The notes: generated by a model not told the origin, from the letters alone. A DNA stretch of 64,000 nucleotides from a virus (IMGVR_UViG_3300032116_000106:19682-83681); one strand, 5' to 3'; shown: positions 26,001-34,762, counted from the stretch's first letter. Numbers and translations are program-made.

Positions 26001-28701
26001 AACTTATTATTGTTCCCCCACCATCTTTATATTTTACATCTAATACCAAAGAACCACTATCTACTGATAAAGAAGATAATGAATAATTAATACCATTAAA
26101 ATTAGCGGCAACCCCTGCGGATGTAGATGAAGATATACTAGCGCTATATGAATTAGTAACAAATAGTGATGAATAACTTATTACTTCATTTCCAACTTTT
26201 ACTAACAATGAACCACTACTAGCATTTAAACTTCCTGATATTGCGCCAGTTGAAAGAGCGGGAAATGATGTATTTTCATTTGTTGCAATTACCGAAAACC
26301 CATCTAAAACTTTTACAGGTGAAATTTTTACAAAATCAGAATACTCTATTCCTAAATTATCAGAACCAGTAAATGCATATGTTACATCTCCTATTGAATA
26401 AGGATATGAACTACCAACTAAGCTGTACGTTGTAACACCATCCACAGTTCCTACTATTGATAACGCAGGTGCACCAGGTGAAGAATTTACTTCAATTGGA
26501 ACTATTAATGATTCTAAATTTTGTCTTTTAGCTTGAATTAAAATTGTTTGGCCAACTGGGTTTAAACTTAAATTTGTAGCTTTATAAAAAAATTGATTTG
26601 TATTAGAACTTACAAATAAACCCTTTGAATCAGTTCCATCTTGTCCACTTGCCCCTGCCACTAATCTACCTATTGTAAATCTTTTTATAAATGGCTGAGT
26701 TGATTCGGTTTCTTCTAATGTATAGGTAATTCTATCAACTATTGTATCACCACTTTGTGTAGGTAAATTATGAAGAGAACCTGTGAATTTTGTAACATCT
26801 AATGAGGCGGAAAAACTATATAAATCTTCGTGATAATATGTAAATTCACCTGGATAATTTGCTGCACCCCCATAAACTGATTCTGAAATAACAAATCCTC
26901 CGGTGTCAAACACTTGTCTAGTCAAAGTAAGATTTCCTAAAATTCGATTTTTAGTTCCTACTATATTAATAGATTGAGAAAGAGGTAATGGGTATAAACT
27001 AGATGAGAAATTAAAAAATTGTTTATCTACATCTATTGTAATATTTTTATCAATTAATCCAATGTTACCACTTTGAAATGTTTTAGCGCTTGTTACTACA
27101 ATGGGAACATAGTTGTTATTTATATCGAAAAACTCAAATTTAAAATCAAATGTTTCTCTCTCTAAATCTCTATCCACCGGAATTATAAAACTAAATTCAT
27201 CTGGTGAAAATCCTAATTCATGTGATGCTTTTAAACTCACACTACCAACATGCCAATAAGAATTTGCGGTTGTATTACTTGCTTCAAAATTTATTGTCCA
27301 ATTATCGGTTATAGGTGGGACAAAATTAAATATCCTTTTATTTGCTCCTCTAAATTCATTTGAACCGGTAAATGTTGCCAAACTTTGAGTTACATAATAA
27401 TTTGAAATACCACTTCCACTTCGAAGAGTGCTAGTTAAATAAACCTTTAATGTATCGTTTGTATCATTAGATGATGTATCGTAATAATTGTAAAATTCTA
27501 ATGCATATTCACTACCACTTTCTAATCTTATATCATCACCCAAATTTGTTGATAAACGATTGTTTCTTAACTTTACAGCTCTATAAATTTTTGATGAATC
27601 TAAAATATTACCCGCATTACTTTGTGTAGCCCAAAATGCATTCCAACTTTGTCCATTCTCATATGATTGGCTAAAATGGCCTACATCTATTGCAGAACCG
27701 GATATAATAGTTGTTAATAGTTCCGATGGTTCTACTCTCGTATCTTGTATAACTTCGTAATCAACATTCGAGGCTCTTGATTTTTTAAATACTTTAATTC
27801 TTTCAACATCCCCAACAAAAGTTTGAAGATGGTTTATTTCAAATCTACCGAATGAACCTAATATAGATGATGCGACGGGATTTTGATTATATTGATATGA
27901 AAGAGAATAATTTTTACCACTAAAATTTGATACCAATCCATCAGATGAAGTAAACGGTGTCGCCACTATTACTGATGTGTTATTAAGGTATTCTACTATT
28001 TCAGCATTTTGTATATTAGTTCCTGTTACTGATATATAAGTTCCACCATCTGCAAATACTCCGCTTTGCTTTTGAATTAAGTATCTTATTCCCCCTCTAT
28101 ATCCTCTTAATGTAGTTCCTTCCGATGGTGTTAAAGCCACACCTCTTACCAATCCATCATTTTGAGTTGCATTTACTAAATTTCTAGAATAAAAACTTTC
28201 ATTTAATTCTTCAATTATTACTTCCGGTCTTCTTACAAATCTTACTCTCGTTTCGTTAGGAATATTTTTATTAATTTTTATATCCCTTTCCCATTTTATA
28301 TTATAGATTCCTTCCCAATCTTCCGGTATAGGTTGAATAAATCCATTTTCATCCAAATACTTATCCAATTCACCCAAAATAGTTATTTTACCTATTCCAA
28401 TTGGTGTATCTTCATAAACATAAACTCCTATTAATTTTGATAAACCTTCATAGTATTCGGGTATACCTTCACCAGGTTGAACAAATAATGGATTACCTTC
28501 GGTATCTAAAACTTCAATTTTGATTTCAGTTGATGGTTTTAGAAATGTAGAACCCTCTATTAGAAATCCATTTTTTCCCGCAGTAAATAAATCTCCTAAT
28601 TCAGAAATTTTAAAATATTGTGAAAGGGGGTTATTATCAACTATAAAAGTTTGAAAGTTGGATAAATTTTGTAGTGGAGAAGTTTTCTTTATTCTAGACA
28701 T
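23071..28701 (-). CDS. Long tail fibre with S74 intramolecular chaperone domain
   Basis: This 1876-residue fibre, the largest protein of the window, has beta-rich N-terminal parts, about three tandem domains of roughly 110 residues starting at residues 908, 1020 and 1135 (each opens SKVKKAAP or a close variant), a collagen-like GxY stretch near 1242-1267, and a C-terminal S74 chaperone (about 1770-1876) with SSDRRLKNNI holding the Ser/Lys dyad that self-cleaves after trimerisation. It should be the receptor-binding fibre. It is the first gene of the run that contains all the sugar-modification genes, with four bases or fewer between stops and starts. Confidence 0.85.
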   Translation of the reverse strand: MSRIKKTSPLQNLSNFQTFIVDNNPLSQYFKISELGDLFTAGKNGFLIEGSTFLKPSTEIKIEVLDTEGNPLFVQPGEGIPEYYEGLSKLIGVYVYEDTPIGIGKITILGELDKYLDENGFIQPIPEDWEGIYNIKWERDIKINKNIPNETRVRFVRRPEVIIEELNESFYSRNLVNATQNDGLVRGVALTPSEGTTLRGYRGGIRYLIQKQSGVFADGGTYISVTGTNIQNAEIVEYLNNTSVIVATPFTSSDGLVSNFSGKNYSLSYQYNQNPVASSILGSFGRFEINHLQTFVGDVERIKVFKKSRASNVDYEVIQDTRVEPSELLTTIISGSAIDVGHFSQSYENGQSWNAFWATQSNAGNILDSSKIYRAVKLRNNRLSTNLGDDIRLESGSEYALEFYNYYDTSSNDTNDTLKVYLTSTLRSGSGISNYYVTQSLATFTGSNEFRGANKRIFNFVPPITDNWTINFEASNTTANSYWHVGSVSLKASHELGFSPDEFSFIIPVDRDLERETFDFKFEFFDINNNYVPIVVTSAKTFQSGNIGLIDKNITIDVDKQFFNFSSSLYPLPLSQSINIVGTKNRILGNLTLTRQVFDTGGFVISESVYGGAANYPGEFTYYHEDLYSFSASLDVTKFTGSLHNLPTQSGDTIVDRITYTLEETESTQPFIKRFTIGRLVAGASGQDGTDSKGLFVSSNTNQFFYKATNLSLNPVGQTILIQAKRQNLESLIVPIEVNSSPGAPALSIVGTVDGVTTYSLVGSSYPYSIGDVTYAFTGSDNLGIEYSDFVKISPVKVLDGFSVIATNENTSFPALSTGAISGSLNASSGSLLVKVGNEVISYSSLFVTNSYSASISSSTSAGVAANFNGINYSLSSLSVDSGSLVLDVKYKDGGGTIISSSKEITYSKVKKAAPVISFDIVNSNQSTDATSTGIQVGTFVPVTMSISDTYDGVTTRRLATSLNPTSIPNGAVIFGKTVSNEFITASLANGFDSADLVLNGTVLDSEGSSRNISGSISLSKVKKAAPVLEIITTNAAQSVSAKSTGEQIDAFTNSSVIVRQTYNGVTSSLTINSITASSSDISNIVASSGSTSSTITLAGRTLGNGVNSTVITLTARVTDSESTNRILNDTITLSKIKKAVPLVVVSASPQAQSVLANTAGVQTGTLSNVTVNALEGTTSRFTSMTATYSGFSTNPTISGNTLTMTSAVMNAAEASATIVVTHTDSEGTAGQTQTIVVRFTKVPTGATGATGPSGSNGTNGTNGTNGLRTATGIIYYQLSAGSAPSTPGATSFTFSTGNFSGLTSNWAKGAPTFAAGNSNKYWYSTYTAVESSAGSDVSSTPSFSTPVQAIGFSGLVTFTAANTLEDGTNVINHIPSGSITNHIGGANVTTIHGGKISTGVITSTGYTLGSGETLAIGGYTVNGTIFNLDNGSLRSRNFFISSSGDAFFKGKLAAAGGTFSGELVAASGYFSGSIAATDGYIGSWVLTGPTLYGTANNKKVQLSATVPSVELYSGNSLVVDINANNGLSPKSVSFSGFNLSSIGQSAGFTAYTYNNQIGTEYYRENTGDLTGGSTSFTISAGDANIGRTCTITANVGGATPNRFEVSGDDGQIPATYLEYQKFYYEYGFRLTTPDGDVYSTVSYNGSQVTNTIGTSIITHTMSGGTLSTTVVLKQGFYSLTPVIKGVYGAGVMSQFNPPAYFYMDINTPSLSSIEAAIPVSKTELAAGGFQVVFSNTRYFEVQRANNADFVAVGGGLTATGNITAFSSDRRLKNNIELLSNPLEKLNKLSGFTYNWNETANKLAGYSTDEKVVGMFAQDVQEVLPEAVKIAPFDNDGNGNSKSGENYLTIQYEKVVPLLVEAIKELKKEIEELKNK
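24985..25980 (-). repeat. Three tandem beta domains in the tail fibre
   Basis: Boundaries are marked by SKVKKAAP (residue 908), SKVKKAAP (1020) and SKIKKAVP (1135), with a related TKVP at about 1239. The units are 104-115 residues and diverged, except at the junction motif and at a conserved T/S-G-x-Q-x-G segment. Confidence 0.75.
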
Positions 28702-28719
28702 TTTAATTCAGTATTCAGA

Positions 28720-28727
28720 AATAAATA
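28720..28727 (-). promoter_or_regulatory. Recurrent 8-mer (sense TATTTATT) before the tail fibre gene
   Basis: The sense strand reads TATTTATT, 18 bases before ATG 28701. It is one mismatch from TATTTATA. It lies in the divergent gap to the RHH gene, which has its own copy in the opposite orientation. Confidence 0.5.
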
Positions 28728-28738
28728 TTCTTTATATG

Positions 28739-28746
28739 TATTTATA
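28739..28746 (+). promoter_or_regulatory. Recurrent 8-mer TATTTATA before the plus-strand RHH gene
   Basis: The plus strand reads TATTTATA, 27 bases before ATG 28774. It shows that the element follows the direction of the downstream gene rather than a fixed strand. Confidence 0.5.
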
Positions 28747-28773
28747 TAAGTAAATACTAAAGAAATCTAAAGA

Positions 28774-28959
28774 ATGATAAAGAAATCCGATAGATATGCG
28801 ATGTTACAACTCCCAAAAGAGGTTCATACCGTATTAAAAGATTATTGCGATGAGAGAGGTCTAAAAATGAGTAGGTTCGTATCTAATCTAATTAAAGAAA
28901 AAATACGAACCACCTCAAAAGTTAGAAATATACTACCGGCGGAAAGAATCAAAACTTAA
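28774..28959 (+). CDS. Ribbon-helix-helix (CopG/Arc-like) DNA-binding protein
   Basis: This 61-residue protein matches the RHH pattern: a short strand YAMLQLPKEVH (with the LP turn), then LKDYCDERGLKMSRFVSNLIKEKIR. It is the only plus-strand gene in the window. It diverges from the tail fibre gene across a 72-base gap and its end overlaps the convergent end of the gp46/47-like gene by 11 bases. It could repress the fibre-plus-glycan operon or itself, which is inference. Plus-strand TATTTATA lies 27 bases before its ATG. Confidence 0.75.
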   Translation: MIKKSDRYAMLQLPKEVHTVLKDYCDERGLKMSRFVSNLIKEKIRTTSKVRNILPAERIKT

Positions 28960-31900
28960 CGGAACTAAACCCGCTATCTTTCTTAATTTCTAAAAGAGTA
29001 TCCACCACATCTCTCATAGAATCAATATGTGAAATTACAATCACAAATTCAAATTGAGTTTTTAGATAAGCAAATGCCATAAATAGTGATTGTAAATTCT
29101 CACTATCTAATGTTCCAAATCCTTCATCAATAACTAAAAAGTTTGGTCGAGGAAGATTACAAATGTTAATTAAAGCAACTCTAATTGCTAATCCACTAAT
29201 AAACTTCTCCATACCACTACACATTTCCAACGGCCACTTTCTACTATCTCCATAATTGATATAAGCATTTACATTCTTACCATCCATTTGTAGATTCATA
29301 CTGAACTCTACTATTTGACCTAAGATGTTATTAATCTCACCTTCAATAGATGGGAGTGTTTTAGAAATCAACTCATAAGAAATACCATCTCTTTTCACCG
29401 CATCTAAATAGTATTCGTATAATTTGTTGGTTTCTTCTAATTCTTTTATCTTCGCGATGTTTTCTTCTATTGTAGTCTTTTCTTGCCTCGCTTTGGATAT
29501 GTTGGTATTTATATGAAGAATCGTATCACTTTTTCTTTTTAACTCCCTCTTAATACCATCAACAATTTCTTTAGTATCATTAATATTCTTTCGAAGTTGT
29601 TTATTAGTTTCGATTTGTTCTTTGTTCTTATGATACTCATCGATGTTTGAAGTAGCAACCTTTATACTATCTTCACAATCCCTTATATCTAATTTTGTTT
29701 TTGAGATCTGTTCTTTGATTCGACTAACTAATGTTTTGGAATCATTTATCTCTTTATGTTTTGTCTGATATGTTTTATATGCTTCTTCTATTCCATTTAG
29801 TATTTCCAAAGTTTGTCTAATACTCAACACATCAGATAATGCCTCGTCAACAATACTTTCTAATTGAGGTAAAGAAGTTTTTGCATTCATTGCATCTTTT
29901 ACAAATGCATTATCACAACAAAACTCACAATTCGGGTCGTATTTATGATTATCTAAATGTTTGATTTTTTCTATTGCACCATCTAAATAAATCTTAGCAC
30001 TCGAATGAACTTTTTCAGCTTTAACTAAATCATCTTTTTTTGTTGCATAATCAGAGTATGCATATTCTATATCAACACTACTATCTCCTATTGTAAAATT
30101 AGATAATACTTTTTCTTGCTCAACTAATTGTAATACTATCTCTTCTGCCTGAATAAGTTGGGTATCCATTTTTTCTAACTTATCAATATGAGATTCTAAT
30201 GAAGATGTTAGTGAATTTAATTTATTTGTTTCAACATCTAAATCTAATGTGATTGTAGTTTGGATAATCTGTGATTCTAAATTTGATAAAGTTTTTTCTA
30301 CTTCAGTTTTATCTAATTCCAAATCTTCTTTTTCAGATTGAAGTAAATCAAATTGAGATTGACCATCATTAATAATCGTTTCTAATTCCGCCAATCTTTG
30401 TGAGAAGTCATCTTTCTTAAAATTCTTTAATAGGATAGCCGCTTCTTTATTATCTTCATTTACTACATCGAATAATTTATCAAATACATTTACACCGATG
30501 TATTGTGCTAAAATATCTTTTCTTTCCGATTGTGATTTATCTATGAACAATGCGTTATTACCTTGTAACGAAAGTGATGTCATTACAAAATCTTCATAAG
30601 TTCCTAAATACTTTCGGATTATATCGTTTGTATCTCTTCTTTCTTCACCATTCAAAGATTCCTCAATTCCATCTACAATTCTATAAAAGTTTACATTCAC
30701 TTTTACATTCCCACCTTTTGTAGTATGAGCTTCTCTTTCAATGTAATAATCTACGCCATCAATTTCAAAATTAAACTTACAATTGAATGTATCTTTTTGA
30801 TTATTCATAATATGGGTAGCCTTAAATGCTCTACTACACTTATCAAAAATACAAAATGAGAGTGAATCGAAAAGAGATGATTTACCTTGTGTGTTTGGTG
30901 CAAATAATCCTATTATACCCCTTGCATTTTCAAAGTTTATTTTGTTCCCTTCACCATATGAAAACATATTACTGAATTCAAATGTTTTAGGAATCCATAG
31001 TATATTATCAGTTTCTTCGTGAGTAATTTTTAGATTTACATTATTATTTATCTCAACAATTTTATCTAATGTTTTATCATCTAATAAAAACTGCCTTTCC
31101 AAATACTCTCTAATCAATCCATTCTGAACATTCGGGTCTTTAACATTACCCGCTAAGTTTCTAGCGTTTCGGTTTTTTGATTTTAATGAATTAAGAGTAT
31201 CTTGTTTGGTAATTGTAATTTCATTTACCTTAAACATTTGTTGTAATTCAGCTGATACTAATTTTATATCACTAACTTCGGTATCAGAAAAACGAACTCT
31301 TAAACGCGGTTGTTTAGGTAATTTAGTTCCAATCTCGTTTCTTACCCATTGAGGAATCACACCGTTTATAACATCAATCGTTAGGTAACCATAATCATTG
31401 TGAATGTTAAATTCTTCAAATGTTTCAGTATCGACATTCCAAAGAAGGTATCCATGATTCTCTAAATACTCTCCATGATTTTGTTGAACTACGGATCCGG
31501 CGTAAACTACTATTGGTTTACCATTTGCTCTATCTCTTTGTTGAACAACTTGTCTTTTGTGTATATCCCCCATCAATACCATATCAAACCCATCAAACAT
31601 ATCAGGTGTGAAATTGTGAGAAGATACAACATAACCAATATCGGTTTTTGCCGCATCAACGGGCCCGTGGAAGAAACAAATTTTCTTATTACCATTTACA
31701 TCAACTCCTTTCGGCCAATTTTCTTTCTTATCCAAAATCGAATAAACAGTAAAAGTTATATCATCGGTGATTTGATATACACCAGTATCTCTTAAATAAA
31801 CTAAATTTGGGAGTGAAAGATTATCACATATAGGAGTTAGAACATCTAAACGGTCTTTATTGTTTAGATTACAATCATGATTTCCCGTAATAACAAATGT

Positions 31901-32143
31901 AGGTCTTCTCTTAGCACATTCAGTAAAGAACCAAGTGATTTCCCTTACTAATTCAGGAGACATTTCAGTTTTAGCGTGGGCTATATCACCTGCTAAATAG
32001 ATTATAGAATCCTCTAAATTTTGGGAATCCACATCAGCTAAAAACTTATTTAATACCTCTCTATACTCTTTATGCCTTTTTAGATTACGAATATGTAAAT
32101 CGGCCAAATGATAGATGTATTTAATGTTATCTAATTTAATCAT
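28949..32143 (-). CDS. Fused SbcD-SbcC / gp47-gp46 (Mre11-Rad50-like) recombination nuclease
   Basis: This 1064-residue chain joins both subunits of the host- and phage-type end-processing nuclease. The first about 330 residues are an Mre11/SbcD phosphoesterase (DLHIR, GDIAHAK, GNHDCN, FFHGP, GDIHKR metal motifs). The rest is a Rad50/SbcC ATPase with a Walker A near 414-422 (APNTQGKSS), a long coiled coil, a zinc hook at about 739 (CEFC), a signature near 975 (CSGMEKFISG) and Walker B near 1005 (FLVIDEGFGTLD). In T4 these are two genes. It would resect DNA ends for recombination-dependent replication. Its own TAnnTTTG promoter lies upstream. Confidence 0.9.
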   Translation of the reverse strand: MIKLDNIKYIYHLADLHIRNLKRHKEYREVLNKFLADVDSQNLEDSIIYLAGDIAHAKTEMSPELVREITWFFTECAKRRPTFVITGNHDCNLNNKDRLDVLTPICDNLSLPNLVYLRDTGVYQITDDITFTVYSILDKKENWPKGVDVNGNKKICFFHGPVDAAKTDIGYVVSSHNFTPDMFDGFDMVLMGDIHKRQVVQQRDRANGKPIVVYAGSVVQQNHGEYLENHGYLLWNVDTETFEEFNIHNDYGYLTIDVINGVIPQWVRNEIGTKLPKQPRLRVRFSDTEVSDIKLVSAELQQMFKVNEITITKQDTLNSLKSKNRNARNLAGNVKDPNVQNGLIREYLERQFLLDDKTLDKIVEINNNVNLKITHEETDNILWIPKTFEFSNMFSYGEGNKINFENARGIIGLFAPNTQGKSSLFDSLSFCIFDKCSRAFKATHIMNNQKDTFNCKFNFEIDGVDYYIEREAHTTKGGNVKVNVNFYRIVDGIEESLNGEERRDTNDIIRKYLGTYEDFVMTSLSLQGNNALFIDKSQSERKDILAQYIGVNVFDKLFDVVNEDNKEAAILLKNFKKDDFSQRLAELETIINDGQSQFDLLQSEKEDLELDKTEVEKTLSNLESQIIQTTITLDLDVETNKLNSLTSSLESHIDKLEKMDTQLIQAEEIVLQLVEQEKVLSNFTIGDSSVDIEYAYSDYATKKDDLVKAEKVHSSAKIYLDGAIEKIKHLDNHKYDPNCEFCCDNAFVKDAMNAKTSLPQLESIVDEALSDVLSIRQTLEILNGIEEAYKTYQTKHKEINDSKTLVSRIKEQISKTKLDIRDCEDSIKVATSNIDEYHKNKEQIETNKQLRKNINDTKEIVDGIKRELKRKSDTILHINTNISKARQEKTTIEENIAKIKELEETNKLYEYYLDAVKRDGISYELISKTLPSIEGEINNILGQIVEFSMNLQMDGKNVNAYINYGDSRKWPLEMCSGMEKFISGLAIRVALINICNLPRPNFLVIDEGFGTLDSENLQSLFMAFAYLKTQFEFVIVISHIDSMRDVVDTLLEIKKDSGFSSVKF

Positions 32144-32158
32144 AGTATATTTCTTGTT

Positions 32159-32167
32159 GCAAAGATA
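32159..32167 (-). promoter_or_regulatory. Bacteroidota-type -7 element TATCTTTGC
   Basis: TATCTTTGC on the minus strand is an exact TAnnTTTG plus the common C, 15 bases before the ATG of the gp46/47 gene. It is the strongest host-promoter match seen. No convincing TTG -33 box lies at the usual distance. Confidence 0.65.
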
Positions 32168-32182
32168 CGAAAAATAAATGAA

Positions 32183-33265
32183 TTATTTAGGTTCTGATAG
32201 AATTAAATACTCTTTATTATTTTCGGAATAGTTTATTTTGTATTTTGAATTTATGGTAGAATTAGCCTGAGAATTTTCTTTATGGTCAAATTCAAATATA
32301 TCAATTATGTTATGTTTATTTTTTATCAAATCTACTAAATCAGGTATTGAAATTTTACTACGATTTGAGTATGATATAAGCGTATATTTGGAATCAAAGT
32401 CTAATAATCTATTAAATGATTCAATAACCACATCATCTTTTAAATGCTCAAAATCTGAAATTGCTCCCTCTTTTTTATCAGATGAAACATCTTCTCTTCT
32501 ATTAGATACGCCAAATAGATTAGGCTTATCATTCTTTACTACGGTAGTCCATAGGTGATAATATGAAAAATATCTTACTCTCGTAGTTTTAGTTTGTTGA
32601 TTAGCAGTCCCATATGGAGGATCAAAATAAACTAAATCAAAAGAATCGTTTATATCAAAAACATTTTTATTATATACTTTATGATTTAAATCATCAACTT
32701 TCCAATATGGAAGTTCCAAGTGTAGAGGCCTAAGAGATGAACTCGTCCAATCTTTTAAATAAGAAACCTGATGGCCCATATCATTACACTTCGAATCTAA
32801 TGCAATTAGAAGTGAAGTTAGTAATACTGATTTATCTATACAATCGGTTGGATATAATTTATCAATTTCCTCTCTTATAGAATCTAATTTACGAGTAACA
32901 TCAATATAAAAAGGTCTTTTAGTTCCATCGGGTTGAATAGTACTTCCATTGTTAAATTCACCACCATAGTTATCAGTAAACCAGCCATCAGTTGGATTAA
33001 GAGAATTTAAATGCTGAATTATTTCATTTAATTCCCTTTTATTATTACCTGCTAATAAAAATGTTTCAGATAATACTTTCGAATATGGTGCTAAATCATT
33101 CGAAGTTGTTTGGAATCCAATAGATTTAAAATAATTGGATACGGTACCGGAGCCAGAAAACCCATCTAATGCTGTTTTTACATTTAGATGATTTATTATT
33201 TGTGTAATTTTTGGTAGTATTTTAGATTTACCACCACTATATCTTATTGTTTTAAATGAATTCAT
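32183..33265 (-). CDS. D12-class N6-adenine DNA methyltransferase
   Basis: This 360-residue enzyme has the N-terminal IRYSGGKSKILPKI motif, a SAM-binding LDGFSGSGTVSNYF and the catalytic FDPPYGT (DPPY motif IV). D12 methyltransferases include Dam and several type II modification enzymes. It methylates adenine in double-stranded DNA; the recognition sequence is unknown. It begins three bases after the stop of the 286-residue gene at 33269, a layout often seen when a restriction enzyme and its modification partner are co-transcribed. It is equally possible that it serves as an orphan protective or regulatory methyltransferase. Confidence 0.85.
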   Translation of the reverse strand: MNSFKTIRYSGGKSKILPKITQIINHLNVKTALDGFSGSGTVSNYFKSIGFQTTSNDLAPYSKVLSETFLLAGNNKRELNEIIQHLNSLNPTDGWFTDNYGGEFNNGSTIQPDGTKRPFYIDVTRKLDSIREEIDKLYPTDCIDKSVLLTSLLIALDSKCNDMGHQVSYLKDWTSSSLRPLHLELPYWKVDDLNHKVYNKNVFDINDSFDLVYFDPPYGTANQQTKTTRVRYFSYYHLWTTVVKNDKPNLFGVSNRREDVSSDKKEGAISDFEHLKDDVVIESFNRLLDFDSKYTLISYSNRSKISIPDLVDLIKNKHNIIDIFEFDHKENSQANSTINSKYKINYSENNKEYLILSEPK

Positions 33266-33268
33266 GTT

Positions 33269-34129
33269 TTAATTAGGCTGTGTGAATAAGTTTTTAAATT
33301 GAGACCACCATGCATTAGAATCTCCATTATAAACATAACTTCCTTCTAAAACCGAATCAAAAACCATTAAGCCTGAAAATGAGTTTTTTCCCTGTTTGTT
33401 ATAAACCCAAACACCTCTTTGAAAAGGATTTGCAGTTTTTCCTCCATATTTAAAGTCAATAATCTTATTTCCATTAGAATCATTTAGGAAGAATCGGGTG
33501 TGTTTTTTTAATTGTTCAAATGTTATTGATTTTACAACATTTTTTAATTTACCTAAATCTAAATTAGTCAATCTATATTTACCATTTTCAAATGTATTCA
33601 ATCCTAATATAAGTTGGAATTCATTTGTTTTATCTGATAATTTGTTCAAAAAATTTTCTAAATCAAACTTACCATTTATTACATCCTCTTTATTATCATC
33701 TAGAATTTGTCTAGGTTCATGTGAAGTTGTCAATTGAATATATAGTTCTTTATAAGTTTTAGCGCTAAGGCCAATTACAAAACCCCATTTGGAATTAAGT
33801 AATTTATGTAATAAATCTAATCTTTTAGAGTGATCAGATTCTTGCTTTTCAACTTCTAATTTTATTTTAATGAACTCACTAAAATTATTAACTATATCAG
33901 AATTTGGTGATACTATTACATCATGCACGCACCAATCACTATTTGTTAAATTAAGTTTTAACGAAAACCATCCATTTACATTATCATTAATATGCCATTC
34001 GAGGATGTTTTCAAACATTTTACCCGCTCCTACTCCATTTCCATTTAATTCCTTAAACATCATAAAGGTTGAAACCGAATAATCAAAATTTGATTTACCC
34101 AATTCAAGTAAAAAATTTTCTTTTGTCAT
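33269..34129 (-). CDS. Unknown protein, candidate restriction endonuclease partner of the methyltransferase
   Basis: This 286-residue protein has no domain I recognise. It has a charged, helical middle and a compact C-terminus (FKYGGKTANPFQRGVWVYN). Its position directly upstream of, and probably co-translated with, the D12-class methyltransferase suggests a type II restriction endonuclease; such genes rarely show recognisable motifs. No PD-(D/E)xK motif is certain. A weak promoter-like element lies upstream at 34183-34190, so the pair is probably one transcription unit. Alternatives include another DNA-binding or anti-restriction function. Confidence 0.45.
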   Translation of the reverse strand: MTKENFLLELGKSNFDYSVSTFMMFKELNGNGVGAGKMFENILEWHINDNVNGWFSLKLNLTNSDWCVHDVIVSPNSDIVNNFSEFIKIKLEVEKQESDHSKRLDLLHKLLNSKWGFVIGLSAKTYKELYIQLTTSHEPRQILDDNKEDVINGKFDLENFLNKLSDKTNEFQLILGLNTFENGKYRLTNLDLGKLKNVVKSITFEQLKKHTRFFLNDSNGNKIIDFKYGGKTANPFQRGVWVYNKQGKNSFSGLMVFDSVLEGSYVYNGDSNAWWSQFKNLFTQPN

Positions 34130-34182
34130 TTCAGTAATTTTAGAGTTTTTTATCCTTTGAGATTATACTACAACTCATACCA

Positions 34183-34190
34183 CTAAATTA
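34183..34190 (-). promoter_or_regulatory. Weak candidate TAnnTTTG-type -7 element
   Basis: The minus strand reads TAATTTAG, one base off TAnnTTTG, after a T-rich stretch ending TTCG like that before the gp46/47-gene promoter. It lies 53 bases before the start at 34129. An E. coli-like TATAAT overlapping 34163-34168 is an alternative. Confidence 0.35.
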
Positions 34191-34214
34191 CGAAAAAAAT
34201 GGGATATATCCAAA

Positions 34215-34394
34215 TTATTTATTGGAATTCTTTGATTCAGAATACTCTTTTAATTTTACTTCTAAATAATCAATTGATTCAGATGGGCCTTCGTATCCCA
34301 TATATTTTGCGTATATTCTAATCTTATCGGGATCTCTCTCTAATTCTTTTTTCAAATCTTCTAATTTTGAAAGATGTGCTGTTATATATGTCAT
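34215..34394 (-). CDS. Small hypothetical protein (59 aa)
   Basis: This is a 59-codon frame from ATG 34394 to TAA at 34215, overlapping the stop of the cupin gene by 4 bases (ATGA-type), which fits operonic coupling. The product is acidic and helical (LSKLEDLKKELERD, then IDYLEVKLKEYSES). No known domain is evident. The gap beyond it to 34129 holds only the weak promoter candidate. Confidence 0.65.
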   Translation of the reverse strand: MTYITAHLSKLEDLKKELERDPDKIRIYAKYMGYEGPSESIDYLEVKLKEYSESKNSNK

Positions 34395-34762
34395 ATTAAA
34401 TCGTTTGGCGCATTTCGGTAAATTCGGTAACTATCATCATCAAAGTGTTGAGTTGATACTTCAAATACTATTGATTCTGGTTCTAAAGCAATTAATTGAT
34501 GTGGTTTACCCCTATCTATATAAACACATTCTCCAACATTTAGAATTTCTTTGTGTAATTTAGCCTCATCAGTATCTATCCAATGAAACTCAAATGCTCC
34601 CTTTTGAACATACCAAGTTTCATTTTTAATCATATGATAGTGCATTGAAAATCTATTACCTTCATTTGGGAAAACTAATAATTTTCCGCAGTATTGGGAA
34701 TCGTTATGTATCCATAATTCATATCCCCAATTTTTATCTATTTTAATTGGTTTAAAGGCCAC
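34391..34762 (-). CDS. Cupin protein, mannose-6-phosphate isomerase type II-like
   Basis: This 123-residue cupin has WGYELWIHN at the N-terminus, MHYHMIKNETWYVQKGAFEFHW (cupin motif 1, two His and a Glu) and RGKPHQLIALEPESIVFEVS (motif 2). It resembles the C-terminal isomerase domain of phosphomannose isomerase/GMP enzymes, although many short phage cupins of this kind act as sugar isomerases or binding proteins. It overlaps the gene at 34752 by 11 bases. Likely substrates are sugar phosphates. Confidence 0.7.
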   Translation of the reverse strand: MAFKPIKIDKNWGYELWIHNDSQYCGKLLVFPNEGNRFSMHYHMIKNETWYVQKGAFEFHWIDTDEAKLHKEILNVGECVYIDRGKPHQLIALEPESIVFEVSTQHFDDDSYRIYRNAPNDLI

